Below, one piece after another: positions 1-9,252 of a stretch of 64,000 nucleotides of DNA (its first letter is position 1; each line of letters begins with the position of its first letter). The DNA comes from Flavobacteriaceae bacterium. Its GTDB lineage: Bacteria > Bacteroidota > Bacteroidia > Flavobacteriales > Flavobacteriaceae. The notes under the pieces are model-generated. The model made no database searches and had not been told where the DNA came from. It worked only from the letters and a program-made list of their open reading frames with translations. The DNA lies in the NCBI GenBank assembly GCA_018402385.1, contig JAGYJA010000011.1, forward strand, positions 1 to 64,000, read 5' to 3'. The translations under genes were made by a program, and so were the position numbers.

Positions 1-79
1 TTTAGGGGATTATTAGGGGATTTAAGTCATAAAAAAGAGCTAAATAGTTTTAAATCAACCATTTAGCCCTCTTTCTTAG

Positions 80-152
<73 letters not shown>

Positions 153-220
153 ATATGGGTTTAAAAGAAAAAATGTTTTTAATGCCAACCATATATTGAC
201 CATCTTTCCTTTTTGGATTG

Positions 221-250
221 CAAATATACAACAGATTTCTATTTCTGCAA
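221..250 (-). promoter_or_regulatory. Promoter of the initiator tRNA
   Basis: On the minus strand TTG (248-250) is followed after 19 bp by TATATTTG (228-221), a perfect match to the Bacteroidetes -7 element TAnnTTTG. It lies about 70 bp upstream of the tRNA 5' end. Confidence 0.65.
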
Positions 251-277
251 TACATCTGTCAATTTCTTTATAACCAT

Positions 278-1489
278 TTATGAATTTCTCTTTTTATACC
301 AGTATGTTTGAGCATAGGAAGCTGTTTGAGCCACACGTTCCCGGTTTTGAAGTAAAAGACGGTTTTGGTTTATTGTTTTACTTCGATATCCTAGTAAATG
401 AAAAAGTGGTTTGGCAAGAAAACGGGCAATTTTTAAATTAACGATAAGTGTTTCTCTGTCATTTTTATCACGATTAATTCCCGGAAGGATAACCAACAGA
501 CTCTCAACTTTTAGTTTTCGTAAGATTGAAGAAAGCTTTAAAAGGAATTTTGGGATTGCTCTTATGATAAAGAAACCATCTGTTCCCTGCGTTTGGTATA
601 AAGGCATAAATATCAAACCGCTGTATGGAGAAGAAATAGTTTGATTGCCTGAAATTGCCAAATTATCTCCTTTATTGATGCTTTGAAAACTTCTAAAATT
701 GGGAAGCATTTTAAAAATTTCATTCTCTTGAATGGAATAACGGTAAACAACTTCAAAAGTATTTTTAAGTCCACCATTGTGCTTTTTTAAAACACTTAAT
801 TCATTTTCAAAATTGGTCAAGTACTTTTGGTCTATGATACCACTAAAAACGAGTGACAAACAGCAAAAAGCATAAGCATTTTTTACAGCTTCTACCTCCT
901 CGTGTTGACCGGACTCAAAACCCAGAGAAACATAACCCAATTGATTGATATAACTCAATAAAGGACCTTCAAGATATTCTTCAATCCCCAAAACGACAGG
1001 AACTGGAAAGCACTTTGCAAACCAACGGTTAATAAGAGCATCATTGATTGTTATGAAAGGAAGTGTTTTGCTGGAGGTTGTGTGGAAATCAATAAAATAA
1101 AATGGGCCTTTGTTTTGACTCAATATGGTTGTGATACAATTTAATAGTTGCTGCTGTTCTAATTGTTCGTTGTTAAATTCCTGATGTTTTTTTTCTTGAA
1201 AAGAAAGGACATTTTTTTTTGTAAACATCCGGTTTAAATCTTCATCAATGAATCTTTTATTTTGTTCGACTCCTTTAATGTTTCCTACAATTCCATAAAT
1301 GCTTCCTTGGAGATACTTTTTATGTGTGGACAACAATTTTTTAAGTTTTAAAAGTGCTTGGATACCGGCAGTTTCATTGCCGTGAACACCGCCAAAAAAA
1401 ACAAGCGTTGGTCCTGTTTTCTCACTTTTAAATTGAATAATTATTCTTTCGTTTTTAATAGTTTTTTCGTTTTGGAGCTGCGTTTTCAT
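278..1489 (-). CDS. Succinylglutamate desuccinylase/aspartoacylase family zinc hydrolase
   Basis: A 403-residue protein of the M14-like AstE/ASPA family, which hydrolyses N-acyl amino acids with one zinc. The GGVHGNETAG motif near residues 33-42 gives the His and Glu zinc ligands, DLNRMF near residue 88 the substrate-binding Arg, and DFHTTSS near residue 134 the third ligand. No signal peptide is seen, so it is cytosolic. It starts 3 bp after the stop of the upstream GCS2/CBS gene, so the two are almost certainly co-transcribed and may act on the same glutamyl- or acyl-amino-acid metabolite. The exact substrate cannot be read from the sequence. It is longer than typical AstE (about 330), with a C-terminal extension of unknown role. 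Confidence 0.85.
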   Translation of the reverse strand: MKTQLQNEKTIKNERIIIQFKSEKTGPTLVFFGGVHGNETAGIQALLKLKKLLSTHKKYLQGSIYGIVGNIKGVEQNKRFIDEDLNRMFTKKNVLSFQEKKHQEFNNEQLEQQQLLNCITTILSQNKGPFYFIDFHTTSSKTLPFITINDALINRWFAKCFPVPVVLGIEEYLEGPLLSYINQLGYVSLGFESGQHEEVEAVKNAYAFCCLSLVFSGIIDQKYLTNFENELSVLKKHNGGLKNTFEVVYRYSIQENEIFKMLPNFRSFQSINKGDNLAISGNQTISSPYSGLIFMPLYQTQGTDGFFIIRAIPKFLLKLSSILRKLKVESLLVILPGINRDKNDRETLIVNLKIARFLAKPLFHLLGYRSKTINQNRLLLQNRERVAQTASYAQTYWYKKRNS

Positions 1490-1492
1490 TTA

Positions 1493-3346
1493 TTATTTTA
1501 AATCATTTGAAGTGATGAGTCCAATTAACTTTGAACCTTTTACGACCGGCAAACAATTTATTTTATGTTTTTTCATGAGTTGGCGGGCTTCGTTCTCTGA
1601 TTGGTTACTAGTGATTGTAACTATTTTTTCTTTCAAAAGTGATTTTACAGACTTTAAAGCATTGCAGTTGTCTTCCAAATGGTTTTCAACATCTTCCCAA
1701 GTTAGTAAGCCAATTAGAGTGCGATCGTGAGATACCACAGGCATGTGATGAATGTTTTTCCATTTCATAATGTGCAAAACCAATTCAAGACTGTCTTTTT
1801 CATCTACAGAATAAATATCTGTACTCATAAGGTGTTTCACTTGTTTTTTAATGTGAAATGTTGAATGAGCTTTTGATTCCACTGCTTCCCAATTTGCAAC
1901 GGGTATTCCGCTCTCTTGTCTCAAATACATTTGTGCTGTAAGCACTTGAGCGGCTTCTTCCGGTTTTTTAATTTCCAGTAAGTTGCGATAACTTTGAATG
2001 GTCCATTGACTGCCGTTTTTGTTTTGAACCCGGTCACTAATTATGTTCATATAACGGTCTATATCGTTTTGATTGACTCCCATTTTTGCCAATCCCTTTT
2101 TTGCCATTGGAATTAATTCGAGGAGGATTAATTGTTGAGCGGGAATTGATTTTCCCATCCAGTTAAACTGTGTTGACAGACTATACCGGGCCGCACTAAA
2201 AAAATTGGATTTTACATCCTTAAAATTCATTTTCTCGTGAATATTTTCATAGTTCTTTGGTTTTCCAACCATCACCCCAATCCAAAAAGCACTGTTTGCA
2301 ATTTCATCTGCCACTGTGGGCCCTGATGAAATATACCGGTTTTCTATACGCAAATGTGGTTTTCCACCTCCCACACCATAACACACTCTGTTCCATTTAT
2401 AAACGGTTCCGTTGTGCAAGTTCAAGGCTTTTAACTTAGGAATTTCGCCACTTTCAAGTGTCTCTAAACTGGAACCTTTAAACTCTGAGGTGACCAAGCT
2501 TTTAAATCTCGAGATATTGTCTTTAAAAATAGCTGAAATTGAGTCTGTTTCCCATTTGTTTCCAAAGCTCACCCGTGAAGGACTCTCGTTGAGTGTAAAA
2601 GTATTGGTGCGAGTATCAACGCTTTGAGTAAATAAAGCGATGCGTGTTTCACTCCATAATTCTTTACCAAATAAAAGCGGCGAGTTACAACAAGCACTCA
2701 ATACAGGCCCTGAAATGGCTTGTGCCCAGTTATATTGAGCAACAAATTCATCAGGATGTATTTGAAGGTGAATCTGAAAACTAGTGTTACAAGCTTCAAG
2801 TAAAACAGAATCGTGAAGGATATTGAGCTCATCAACTCCTTTAATGTGAATGTTAAAATGTTGCTTTCGCGAAGCTGTTATTGCTTCATTTAAAACATAA
2901 TATCGTTGCATTGGGGTCATATTTTCTAGATGAATATGATCCAGTGAAAGCGTTGGTAAAATACCAGTTAAAAGTATTTTACTTTGTTGTTTTTCAGCAA
3001 CTTCTTGTGCTTTTTTCAGAAGGCGTTCAGTGTTTGCTTGAAGTTGAGAAAAACAATCACCTGATAATTCAAGTGGGTCTAAATTGATTTCGAGATTAAA
3101 TTTTGCAATCTCAGTTGTAAAATGGGGGTCATTGATTTCTTCCAGAATAGTGAGCGCATTTTGAGCGGGTAAAAAGTTTTCATTAACTAAACAAAACTCC
3201 TGCTCTGCACCAATTCTTATTGGGGCTTTTTCTATCAAATCATCTGCAATCATTTTTTCTAACGCCTCAACATCTTTAATGAGTTGATTAACATAATTTG
3301 CAGTTTCCTTCTTTTTTATGAGTCGTGTAACATTTAGAGTTCCCAT
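1493..3346 (-). CDS. GCS2-type carboxylate-amine ligase with C-terminal CBS pair
   Basis: A 617-residue protein. Residues about 40-470 resemble the glutamate-cysteine ligase type 2 / carboxylate-amine ligase fold (IGAEQEF near residue 45, the acidic ATP/Mg site). Residues about 497-617 hold two CBS motifs: the first contains MSTDIYSV and IGLLTWEDV, the second LPVVKG and LIGLITSNDL at the extreme C terminus. CBS pairs usually bind adenine nucleotides, so allosteric control by energy charge is plausible (inference). It is the first gene of a two-gene unit with the AstE-like hydrolase 3 bp downstream. The natural amine substrate is unknown; calling it gshA would be over-reading. Confidence 0.8.
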   Translation of the reverse strand: MGTLNVTRLIKKKETANYVNQLIKDVEALEKMIADDLIEKAPIRIGAEQEFCLVNENFLPAQNALTILEEINDPHFTTEIAKFNLEINLDPLELSGDCFSQLQANTERLLKKAQEVAEKQQSKILLTGILPTLSLDHIHLENMTPMQRYYVLNEAITASRKQHFNIHIKGVDELNILHDSVLLEACNTSFQIHLQIHPDEFVAQYNWAQAISGPVLSACCNSPLLFGKELWSETRIALFTQSVDTRTNTFTLNESPSRVSFGNKWETDSISAIFKDNISRFKSLVTSEFKGSSLETLESGEIPKLKALNLHNGTVYKWNRVCYGVGGGKPHLRIENRYISSGPTVADEIANSAFWIGVMVGKPKNYENIHEKMNFKDVKSNFFSAARYSLSTQFNWMGKSIPAQQLILLELIPMAKKGLAKMGVNQNDIDRYMNIISDRVQNKNGSQWTIQSYRNLLEIKKPEEAAQVLTAQMYLRQESGIPVANWEAVESKAHSTFHIKKQVKHLMSTDIYSVDEKDSLELVLHIMKWKNIHHMPVVSHDRTLIGLLTWEDVENHLEDNCNALKSVKSLLKEKIVTITSNQSENEARQLMKKHKINCLPVVKGSKLIGLITSNDLK

Positions 3347-3473
3347 AAGCCCTTATTTTAAAATAATAAAGGGTTAAATTAAAGGTCAACAATTGAAAAA
3401 ACTATGACAAGTGTCATACAATAATGTATCCTACATCAGTTAAAAATTGATGTTGAAAAAGATGATTTCAATA

Positions 3474-5141
3474 TTAAAATAATCCGGAAATGTTTCCTAG
3501 GTCATCAATATCAATATTTTCTGAAGCCGGATGAGCAGGCAATCCCGGCATACGCATCATGTCTCCGGTAATGGGAACTAAAAATCCGGCACCGGCGGCT
3601 ATTTCAATTTCTCTGACAGTGATTGTAAACCCGCTGGGTCTGCCCAACAAGGCCGCGTTGTCTGAAAGTGATTTCTGGGTTTTGGCAACACATACAGGAA
3701 GATTGTCCAATCCCAAATTGGCAATTTTTTTCAAATCTTGTTTGGCTTTAGCCGCATATTCTACTTTAGCCGCACCATAAATTTTGGTGGCAATGATTTC
3801 AATTTTTTCCATCACAGGAGTTTCCCATTTATAAAGTGCTTTAAAGTTTGATTTGTTTTCTTCAACAGCGGCAACCACTTCATTAGCTAAGTCTATGGCA
3901 CCCTTTCCGCCTTTAGCCCAAACCTCGGCTAATGCCACACGAATGCCCTTTGATTTTGCAAATGCTTTGATTGCTTCAATTTCTTCATCACTGTCTGTGA
4001 CAAACTTATTAATAGCAATGACTGGTGTTAATTGAAACTGAAGAATGTTTTCAAGGTGTTTTTCTAAATTGGGTAAGCCCTTTTTGAGCGCTTCAGTATT
4101 GGGCGTTTTTAAATCGTCAAGCGCAACTCCTCCATGATATTTTAGAGCCCTAATTGTGGCCGTTAAAACAACAGCTTTAGGTTTTAAACCGGCACTTTGA
4201 CATTTGATGTCAAGGAATTTTTCTGCACCAAGGTCTGCTCCGAAACCGGCTTCGGTAACAGTATAATCAGACAAACTCATTCCCATTTTTGTAGCAATAA
4301 CCGTATTAGTGCCCTGAGCAATATTTGCAAATGGCCCACCGTGAATAATGGCAGGGTTTCCTTCTAATGTTTGAACAAGGTTAGGTTTTATAGCGTCTCT
4401 TAATAAAACAGCCATAGCACCTTCTGCCTTTAAATCTCTTGCATAAATGGGTTTTTTGTCAAAGGTGTAGCCAACAAAAATTGCTCCTAAACGTTTTTTA
4501 AGATCGCTCATATCATTAGAAAGGCAAAGAATGGCCATAATTTCTGAAGCTGCTGTAATATCAAAACCTGATTCACGTGGAATTCCTGAACCGGTTCCAC
4601 CCAAGCCAATAATAATATTGCGCAAAGAACGGTCGTTGACATCCATTACTCGTTTCCAGGCAACAGTGCGGGCATCAATTCCTATAGAGTTTGTTTTGCT
4701 TTGAATGTTGTTGTCAATCAAAGCAGCAAGTAAATTATGCGCTTTTTCTATGGCCGAAAAATCACCCGTAAAATGTAAATTGATGTCTTCCATTGGTATG
4801 ACTTGAGCATAACCGCCACCGGTTGCACCGCCTTTAATTCCAAAGACAGGTCCTAAAGAAGGCTCTCTCAAAACGACCGTAGTGTTTTTACCCACTTGGT
4901 TAAGACCCTCAGAAAGTCCAATAGAAATGGTTGTTTTTCCTTCACCGGCAGGTGTGGGTGAAATAGCAGAGACCAAAATTAAATTACTTTGGTCTGATTT
5001 CGATTTGTCAATAAGGGAAAGGGGCAATTTAGCCTTGTGTTTTCCATAAAGCTCCATCTTATCAGATTGGATACCCAGTTTTTTCCCAATTTCTGTGATG
5101 TGAAGTGGTGTAGCTTTTTTGGCAATGTCTAAATCAGTCAT
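3474..5141 (-). CDS. fhs: Formate--tetrahydrofolate ligase
   Basis: Catalyses ATP-dependent formation of 10-formyl-THF from formate and THF in cytosolic one-carbon metabolism. It is 555 residues, the normal family length. The P-loop-like PTPAGEGKTT motif lies at residues 62-71, followed by the conserved REPSLGPVFGIKGGA and GGYAQVIPMEDINLHFTG blocks (about 95-130) and the C-terminal GxTGDMMRMPGLP block. It appears monocistronic, with about 95 bp to the helicase upstream and about 125 bp to the ligase downstream. No riboswitch was recognised in its leader. Confidence 0.97.
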   Translation of the reverse strand: MTDLDIAKKATPLHITEIGKKLGIQSDKMELYGKHKAKLPLSLIDKSKSDQSNLILVSAISPTPAGEGKTTISIGLSEGLNQVGKNTTVVLREPSLGPVFGIKGGATGGGYAQVIPMEDINLHFTGDFSAIEKAHNLLAALIDNNIQSKTNSIGIDARTVAWKRVMDVNDRSLRNIIIGLGGTGSGIPRESGFDITAASEIMAILCLSNDMSDLKKRLGAIFVGYTFDKKPIYARDLKAEGAMAVLLRDAIKPNLVQTLEGNPAIIHGGPFANIAQGTNTVIATKMGMSLSDYTVTEAGFGADLGAEKFLDIKCQSAGLKPKAVVLTATIRALKYHGGVALDDLKTPNTEALKKGLPNLEKHLENILQFQLTPVIAINKFVTDSDEEIEAIKAFAKSKGIRVALAEVWAKGGKGAIDLANEVVAAVEENKSNFKALYKWETPVMEKIEIIATKIYGAAKVEYAAKAKQDLKKIANLGLDNLPVCVAKTQKSLSDNAALLGRPSGFTITVREIEIAAGAGFLVPITGDMMRMPGLPAHPASENIDIDDLGNISGLF

Positions 5142-5236
5142 AGTATCAATTTTTTAGTTTGGCATCCTCAAAAATATGGTTTTTTGGACGTATTATGAAT
5201 GATAATTGTCAATGAAAAGAATTTAATCTCTGATGT

Positions 5237-6454
5237 TTATCTTCTCCTTGAACTATTACGTTGTCCTGCACCTCTTGAACGCTGCTGACGTTGTGGTGTT
5301 TTTTCCACGTGGTGGTTCACCAAGGGGAAGTTGTCATTTTCCAAAACAGGAATTTGTTTTCCAATCAGTTTTTGGATGTCTTTTAAATACGCTTTTTCTT
5401 CAGCATCACAAAAGGCGATGGCAATCCCGTCAGATCCTGCTCTTCCTGTTCTTCCAATGCGATGCACATAAGATTCAGGAATGTTGGGAAGTTCATAGTT
5501 GATTACGTGGGTAAGATCATCAATGTCAATTCCTCTTGCGGCAATGTCTGTTGCGACAAGCACACGGGTTTCTTTTGTTTTAAAGCTATTCAAGGCACGC
5601 TGACGTGCGTTCTGGGATTTGTTTCCGTGAATGGCTTGTGATTTAATTCCGGCTTTGACCAGGTCTTTTACGACCTTGTCTGCACCGTGTTTGGTACGCG
5701 TAAAAACAAGTGCTCTGTCAATGTTTTTATCTGAAAGCACTTCTTTCAATAAGTGCTTTTTATTTTCCTTGTCCACAAAATACACCGCCTGATTGATGGT
5801 GTTTGCGGTGCTGGAAACCGGTGTTACTTCCACTTTGGAAGGATTCACAAGAATGGTATTGGCCAGTTTCACGATAGGGTCCGGCATGGTTGCTGAAAAA
5901 AACAAGGATTGTCTTTTCTGCGGAATCTTGGTGATGATTTTCTTTACATCATTTAAAAAGCCCATATCTAGCATGCGGTCTGCCTCGTCTAAAACGAAAA
6001 ACTGCAGTTGGTTTAACTGAACAAACTTCTGACTGATTAAATCCAGCAGTCGTCCCGGTGTAGCAATTAAAACATCAACACCTGATTTTAATGATCTCAC
6101 CTGACTGTTTTGACTTACGCCACCAAAAATCACTTCATATTTTAGATTGGTTTTTGCACCATAGTTTTCGAAACTTTCGGCAATTTGTATGGCGAGTTCT
6201 CTTGTGGGGGTTAAAATTAAAGCTCTGATGGGTCGTTTTCCGCTATGGTGCCCACGATCCTGACTCATCAACTGAATGATGGGAATGGCAAAGGCGGCGG
6301 TTTTTCCGGTTCCGGTTTGAGCACAGCCTAAAACATCTTTGCCTTGAAGAGCAAGAGGAATGGTTTGTGCCTGTATGGGTGTGGGTGTTGTGTATCCTTC
6401 CGTTTTTAAAGCCTCGAGGATGGGGGCTATTAAATTTAAATTTTCAAATGTCAT
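5237..6454 (-). CDS. rhlE: DEAD-box RNA helicase, RhlE-like
   Basis: A 405-residue ATP-dependent RNA helicase. All motifs are visible in order: the aromatic residue and Q motif (PTPIQAQTIP, about 22-31), motif I AQTGTGKT, Ia PTRELA, II DEAD in FVLDEADRMLDMGF, III SAT, V ARGIDIDD and VI HRIGRTGR. The C-terminal tail (from about residue 380) is short, basic and Gln/Arg/Ser rich, as in RhlE paralogs that use a basic tail for RNA binding. Such helicases act in ribosome assembly and cold-shock RNA remodelling. It stands alone between fhs and the CHAT locus. Confidence 0.93.
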   Translation of the reverse strand: MTFENLNLIAPILEALKTEGYTTPTPIQAQTIPLALQGKDVLGCAQTGTGKTAAFAIPIIQLMSQDRGHHSGKRPIRALILTPTRELAIQIAESFENYGAKTNLKYEVIFGGVSQNSQVRSLKSGVDVLIATPGRLLDLISQKFVQLNQLQFFVLDEADRMLDMGFLNDVKKIITKIPQKRQSLFFSATMPDPIVKLANTILVNPSKVEVTPVSSTANTINQAVYFVDKENKKHLLKEVLSDKNIDRALVFTRTKHGADKVVKDLVKAGIKSQAIHGNKSQNARQRALNSFKTKETRVLVATDIAARGIDIDDLTHVINYELPNIPESYVHRIGRTGRAGSDGIAIAFCDAEEKAYLKDIQKLIGKQIPVLENDNFPLVNHHVEKTPQRQQRSRGAGQRNSSRRR

Positions 6455-6642
6455 TGTAATATAGTTTAAGACCGAATAAATTGAAAAAGGCTCACTGTCT
6501 CGGTCTTTGTGACAGGAATTCTTTTTTGTACTGCTTAAACTTTAAATGTAATCTGGAGGGTTATTTCCGAAACTTAGGAAAGAAAAAGAGTAGTGATATC
6601 AATTTCTCGTTTCAATTAAAAACGATGATATCGGGGGCAAAG

Positions 6643-9240
6643 CTACTTCTTTTTTTTGACTCTGTTATTTTTTCTTTTAAAATGACTATATATTATAACC
6701 CAAAGGATGATAAGAAATCCAAATATCACGATTGCCCAAATAGAATATACCGATTTTTTTTGTTCCTCTTCCAAAGCTCCATAATAAACAAATCCGCTCC
6801 AGTAATAAGGGGATTTTTTGGCATTGGAGATGTCAGGGTTTTCCAGATACTCAAGCTTGGAATGCCGGTTGGCCATAAAAGCTGAATGCTGTTTGCTAAA
6901 ATGCCCGTAAAAGGAATTCATGAGTTGCGAAGTCGAGAGGTCATTGACTTTCCACAGGCTGAAGAGCAGGTTTTGGGCGCCCGCATATTGAAAGCCACGT
7001 GCCAGGCTCATAGCACCTTCACCGCTTTGAATTTTACCAATACCCGTCTCGCAGGCACTCAAAACAACTAGCTTTGGATTCAAATTGAGGCTGTAAAACT
7101 CTTGTAAAAGCATCACGTCATCATAAAACTCCATAGCGGCAGGGATGGTGAAACTGCCACTGTGTGCGTGTGTGGAAAGGTGCAATATGGTATGCGCTTT
7201 CGCGAAAGCGATAAAATTTTCCTTACTGGCTTCCTGATGCATCAACAAGCGGGAATCCATCAAAGAGTTCAGGTTTTCAGCTTCGTCCAGTGAATAGGTC
7301 AACGGTTGTGAACTGTCTTCAAATACCGGAAAAATACCTAACACCGAATTCTTTGTATCTGGTGTTTTGGCGTCGTGGTACAAGGAAGCCGAGGTGTTGT
7401 AAGTCACACTGTTTTTTTTGACCAGAAAGGGCATGCTTGCAAACGATGTACTTTGAGAGGGTTCGGTTAACAAAGCTTCAAAAGGAACAAAATGCAACAA
7501 CCCATCAGGGATAAGAATGAGATTTTTGTTTTTCGGAAGGTTTTTCGGAAGAATCTTTTTGTATAACGAATGCGCCTGTGCCTTAAATCCATTAACATCA
7601 TTAGTAATGGCAGAACTGTTTTCAAAATAATTGATAAACCGGGAAATCTCTTGGCTGAGGTTTTCATCAACGACAGATTTATGGAAGCTCACCTCTTTAT
7701 CTGAAATGTCAAAGCGGTACAAACCCTCTTTACCAAAAAAGTAGGAGAACTGTACTGCGTTGTCTTCTTCTACTTTGGATTGTAATGAATCCAGAGTGAT
7801 AATTTTCGAAAGCGCATCCGGGTACTTTTGTGCAATTGCAGACTGAAGGTTTTTGAGTTCCAAACTTATTGTGCTTAAAGTTTCATTGAGCACCCGAAGT
7901 TTTTCAGAGTCAGCAGTAGTCAATTGCTCCCTGATCAACACATTTATTTTTTGTTCCTGAAGTGTGGAATGCTGTTCCCTTTTTTGAAGTAATGTGTCAT
8001 TAGGATAGGATTCTAAAAGGGATCGTTGGGAAACCATATCGCGCAGGACTGCTGCTTTGCTTTTTTCGGCGTATCCAAATGCCCGGGTTAAGACACTACG
8101 CTCTTTGGTTTTTTGATAATGTTCATAAAGGATTTCAATACACGCTTCGGTGCGTCTTTTTAAAGCCGCCTGATGAATGATTTTGACTTCCTGGGCTGTA
8201 TATTGTTCTTGCAACAAATCGGAAACATAAAAACTGAGGTCATAATAGCGCAACGCCTCAAGCCGATTTTCCTGCAATAGCGCTAGGCCATCAAAAATGG
8301 CTAAGAAAGTATTTTCAGCATAAAGAAGCTCTTGTCTAGGAATCTCTGAGAAGTTGGTATTTGGAATCAAAAAGCGCAGGGCTTTATGAAAGTTCTCCAC
8401 AGCTTTTTCAGTTTCTTTTTTTAGTGTATACACTTTTGCTTTTTCAACATAAAAACGGGCGATGTCGCGTGCTAATGGATTGCTTTTAAATAATTGCTTT
8501 TCTGCATTTTCTAGCAAAGTCAGAGCGGTTTCATAATCATTGTTCTTCACGGCCAGTTGGGCAGCGTTGCGCACTTTAAGCAGGTCATATGTATGCTGAA
8601 TGTTTTCACCAAGGGTGGACTGTGCTTCTTCATACCTTTTAAGAGCCATCAGGTTGGTGGCAAGATTGTTCTCCAAAGCTGTTTTCTGTTGAGGGGAAAT
8701 CCCTTTTACGTTAAGACCCTCACGAATCAATTCGATCGCCGTATTGTGCTTTCCGGTGTTGTGATATACCACAGAGAGGTTGATAATGCCGGCAATGATT
8801 TGGGGGGTATTGTTTTGTTTTTTTGCTAACCCTAAATACCTTACGATGGTGTTTTCGGCATTGGAGAAATCTCCGATGATGGTATAGAGGTTGCCCAGAG
8901 GTTTTAAACAATATTCAATGATATCATAACCCTCCAGCTGCTTTTCGCGAAAGCGTTTCAAAGCCTTTTCATAATTGCCTATGGCCTTTTGATTGTTGCC
9001 AAACTGCCGCTGGTAATAGCCCATATTGCTATTTAGAATAACCAATGCCAGGTGTTCCTCTTCTGTCTTTGCTTGCGCGGAAAAGGCAACTTCTTTCTCT
9101 TCCAGTTGCTGAAGGGTAGTGGGTGTGGGGTTATCGATAAAACCGTCAAGGGCATTGTAAACAATATCTTCCATCCCCTGGCCAAAGCACGGGGAGACAC
9201 TCAGAATAAACAGGATCACAAGAAGTTTTGGAAATTTCAT
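6643..9240 (-). CDS. TPR-CHAT protein: membrane-anchored caspase-like peptidase
   Basis: An 865-residue protein with an N-terminal signal peptide (residues 1-20, ending FGQG), TPR-type helical repeats over about 30-400, a coiled-coil linker (about 400-500) and a C-terminal CHAT domain. The CHAT dyad is visible: His691 in LSTHAH and Cys730 in LSACETG, followed by the family block GEGAMSLARGFQYAGA. A single transmembrane segment near residues 828-850 is followed by a Lys/Arg-rich tail, so TPR and CHAT should face the periplasm with the tail in the cytosol (inference). It starts 12 bp after the stop of the PKD/beta-barrel gene, so the two form one unit. An in-frame palindrome (7195-7210) encodes part of the segment before the catalytic His. 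Substrates are unknown. Confidence 0.85.
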   Translation of the reverse strand: MKFPKLLVILFILSVSPCFGQGMEDIVYNALDGFIDNPTPTTLQQLEEKEVAFSAQAKTEEEHLALVILNSNMGYYQRQFGNNQKAIGNYEKALKRFREKQLEGYDIIEYCLKPLGNLYTIIGDFSNAENTIVRYLGLAKKQNNTPQIIAGIINLSVVYHNTGKHNTAIELIREGLNVKGISPQQKTALENNLATNLMALKRYEEAQSTLGENIQHTYDLLKVRNAAQLAVKNNDYETALTLLENAEKQLFKSNPLARDIARFYVEKAKVYTLKKETEKAVENFHKALRFLIPNTNFSEIPRQELLYAENTFLAIFDGLALLQENRLEALRYYDLSFYVSDLLQEQYTAQEVKIIHQAALKRRTEACIEILYEHYQKTKERSVLTRAFGYAEKSKAAVLRDMVSQRSLLESYPNDTLLQKREQHSTLQEQKINVLIREQLTTADSEKLRVLNETLSTISLELKNLQSAIAQKYPDALSKIITLDSLQSKVEEDNAVQFSYFFGKEGLYRFDISDKEVSFHKSVVDENLSQEISRFINYFENSSAITNDVNGFKAQAHSLYKKILPKNLPKNKNLILIPDGLLHFVPFEALLTEPSQSTSFASMPFLVKKNSVTYNTSASLYHDAKTPDTKNSVLGIFPVFEDSSQPLTYSLDEAENLNSLMDSRLLMHQEASKENFIAFAKAHTILHLSTHAHSGSFTIPAAMEFYDDVMLLQEFYSLNLNPKLVVLSACETGIGKIQSGEGAMSLARGFQYAGAQNLLFSLWKVNDLSTSQLMNSFYGHFSKQHSAFMANRHSKLEYLENPDISNAKKSPYYWSGFVYYGALEEEQKKSVYSIWAIVIFGFLIILWVIIYSHFKRKNNRVKKKK
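7195..7210. repeat. Perfect 16-bp palindrome CGCTTTCGCGAAAGCG inside the CHAT gene
   Basis: A member of the dispersed CTTTCGCGAAAG family, read in frame as FAKA just before the catalytic His of the CHAT domain. Degenerate relatives lie at 8941-8955, 10576-10592 and 14802-14816. Confidence 0.7.
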
Positions 9241-9252
9241 CCGGAGTGCATT

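Noticed and set aside
3347-3473. Riboswitch upstream of the GCS2/CBS gene or behind fhs
   Set aside because: The spacer shows no conserved stem set or terminator hairpin; only a short ACAAGTGTCAT-type inverted word.
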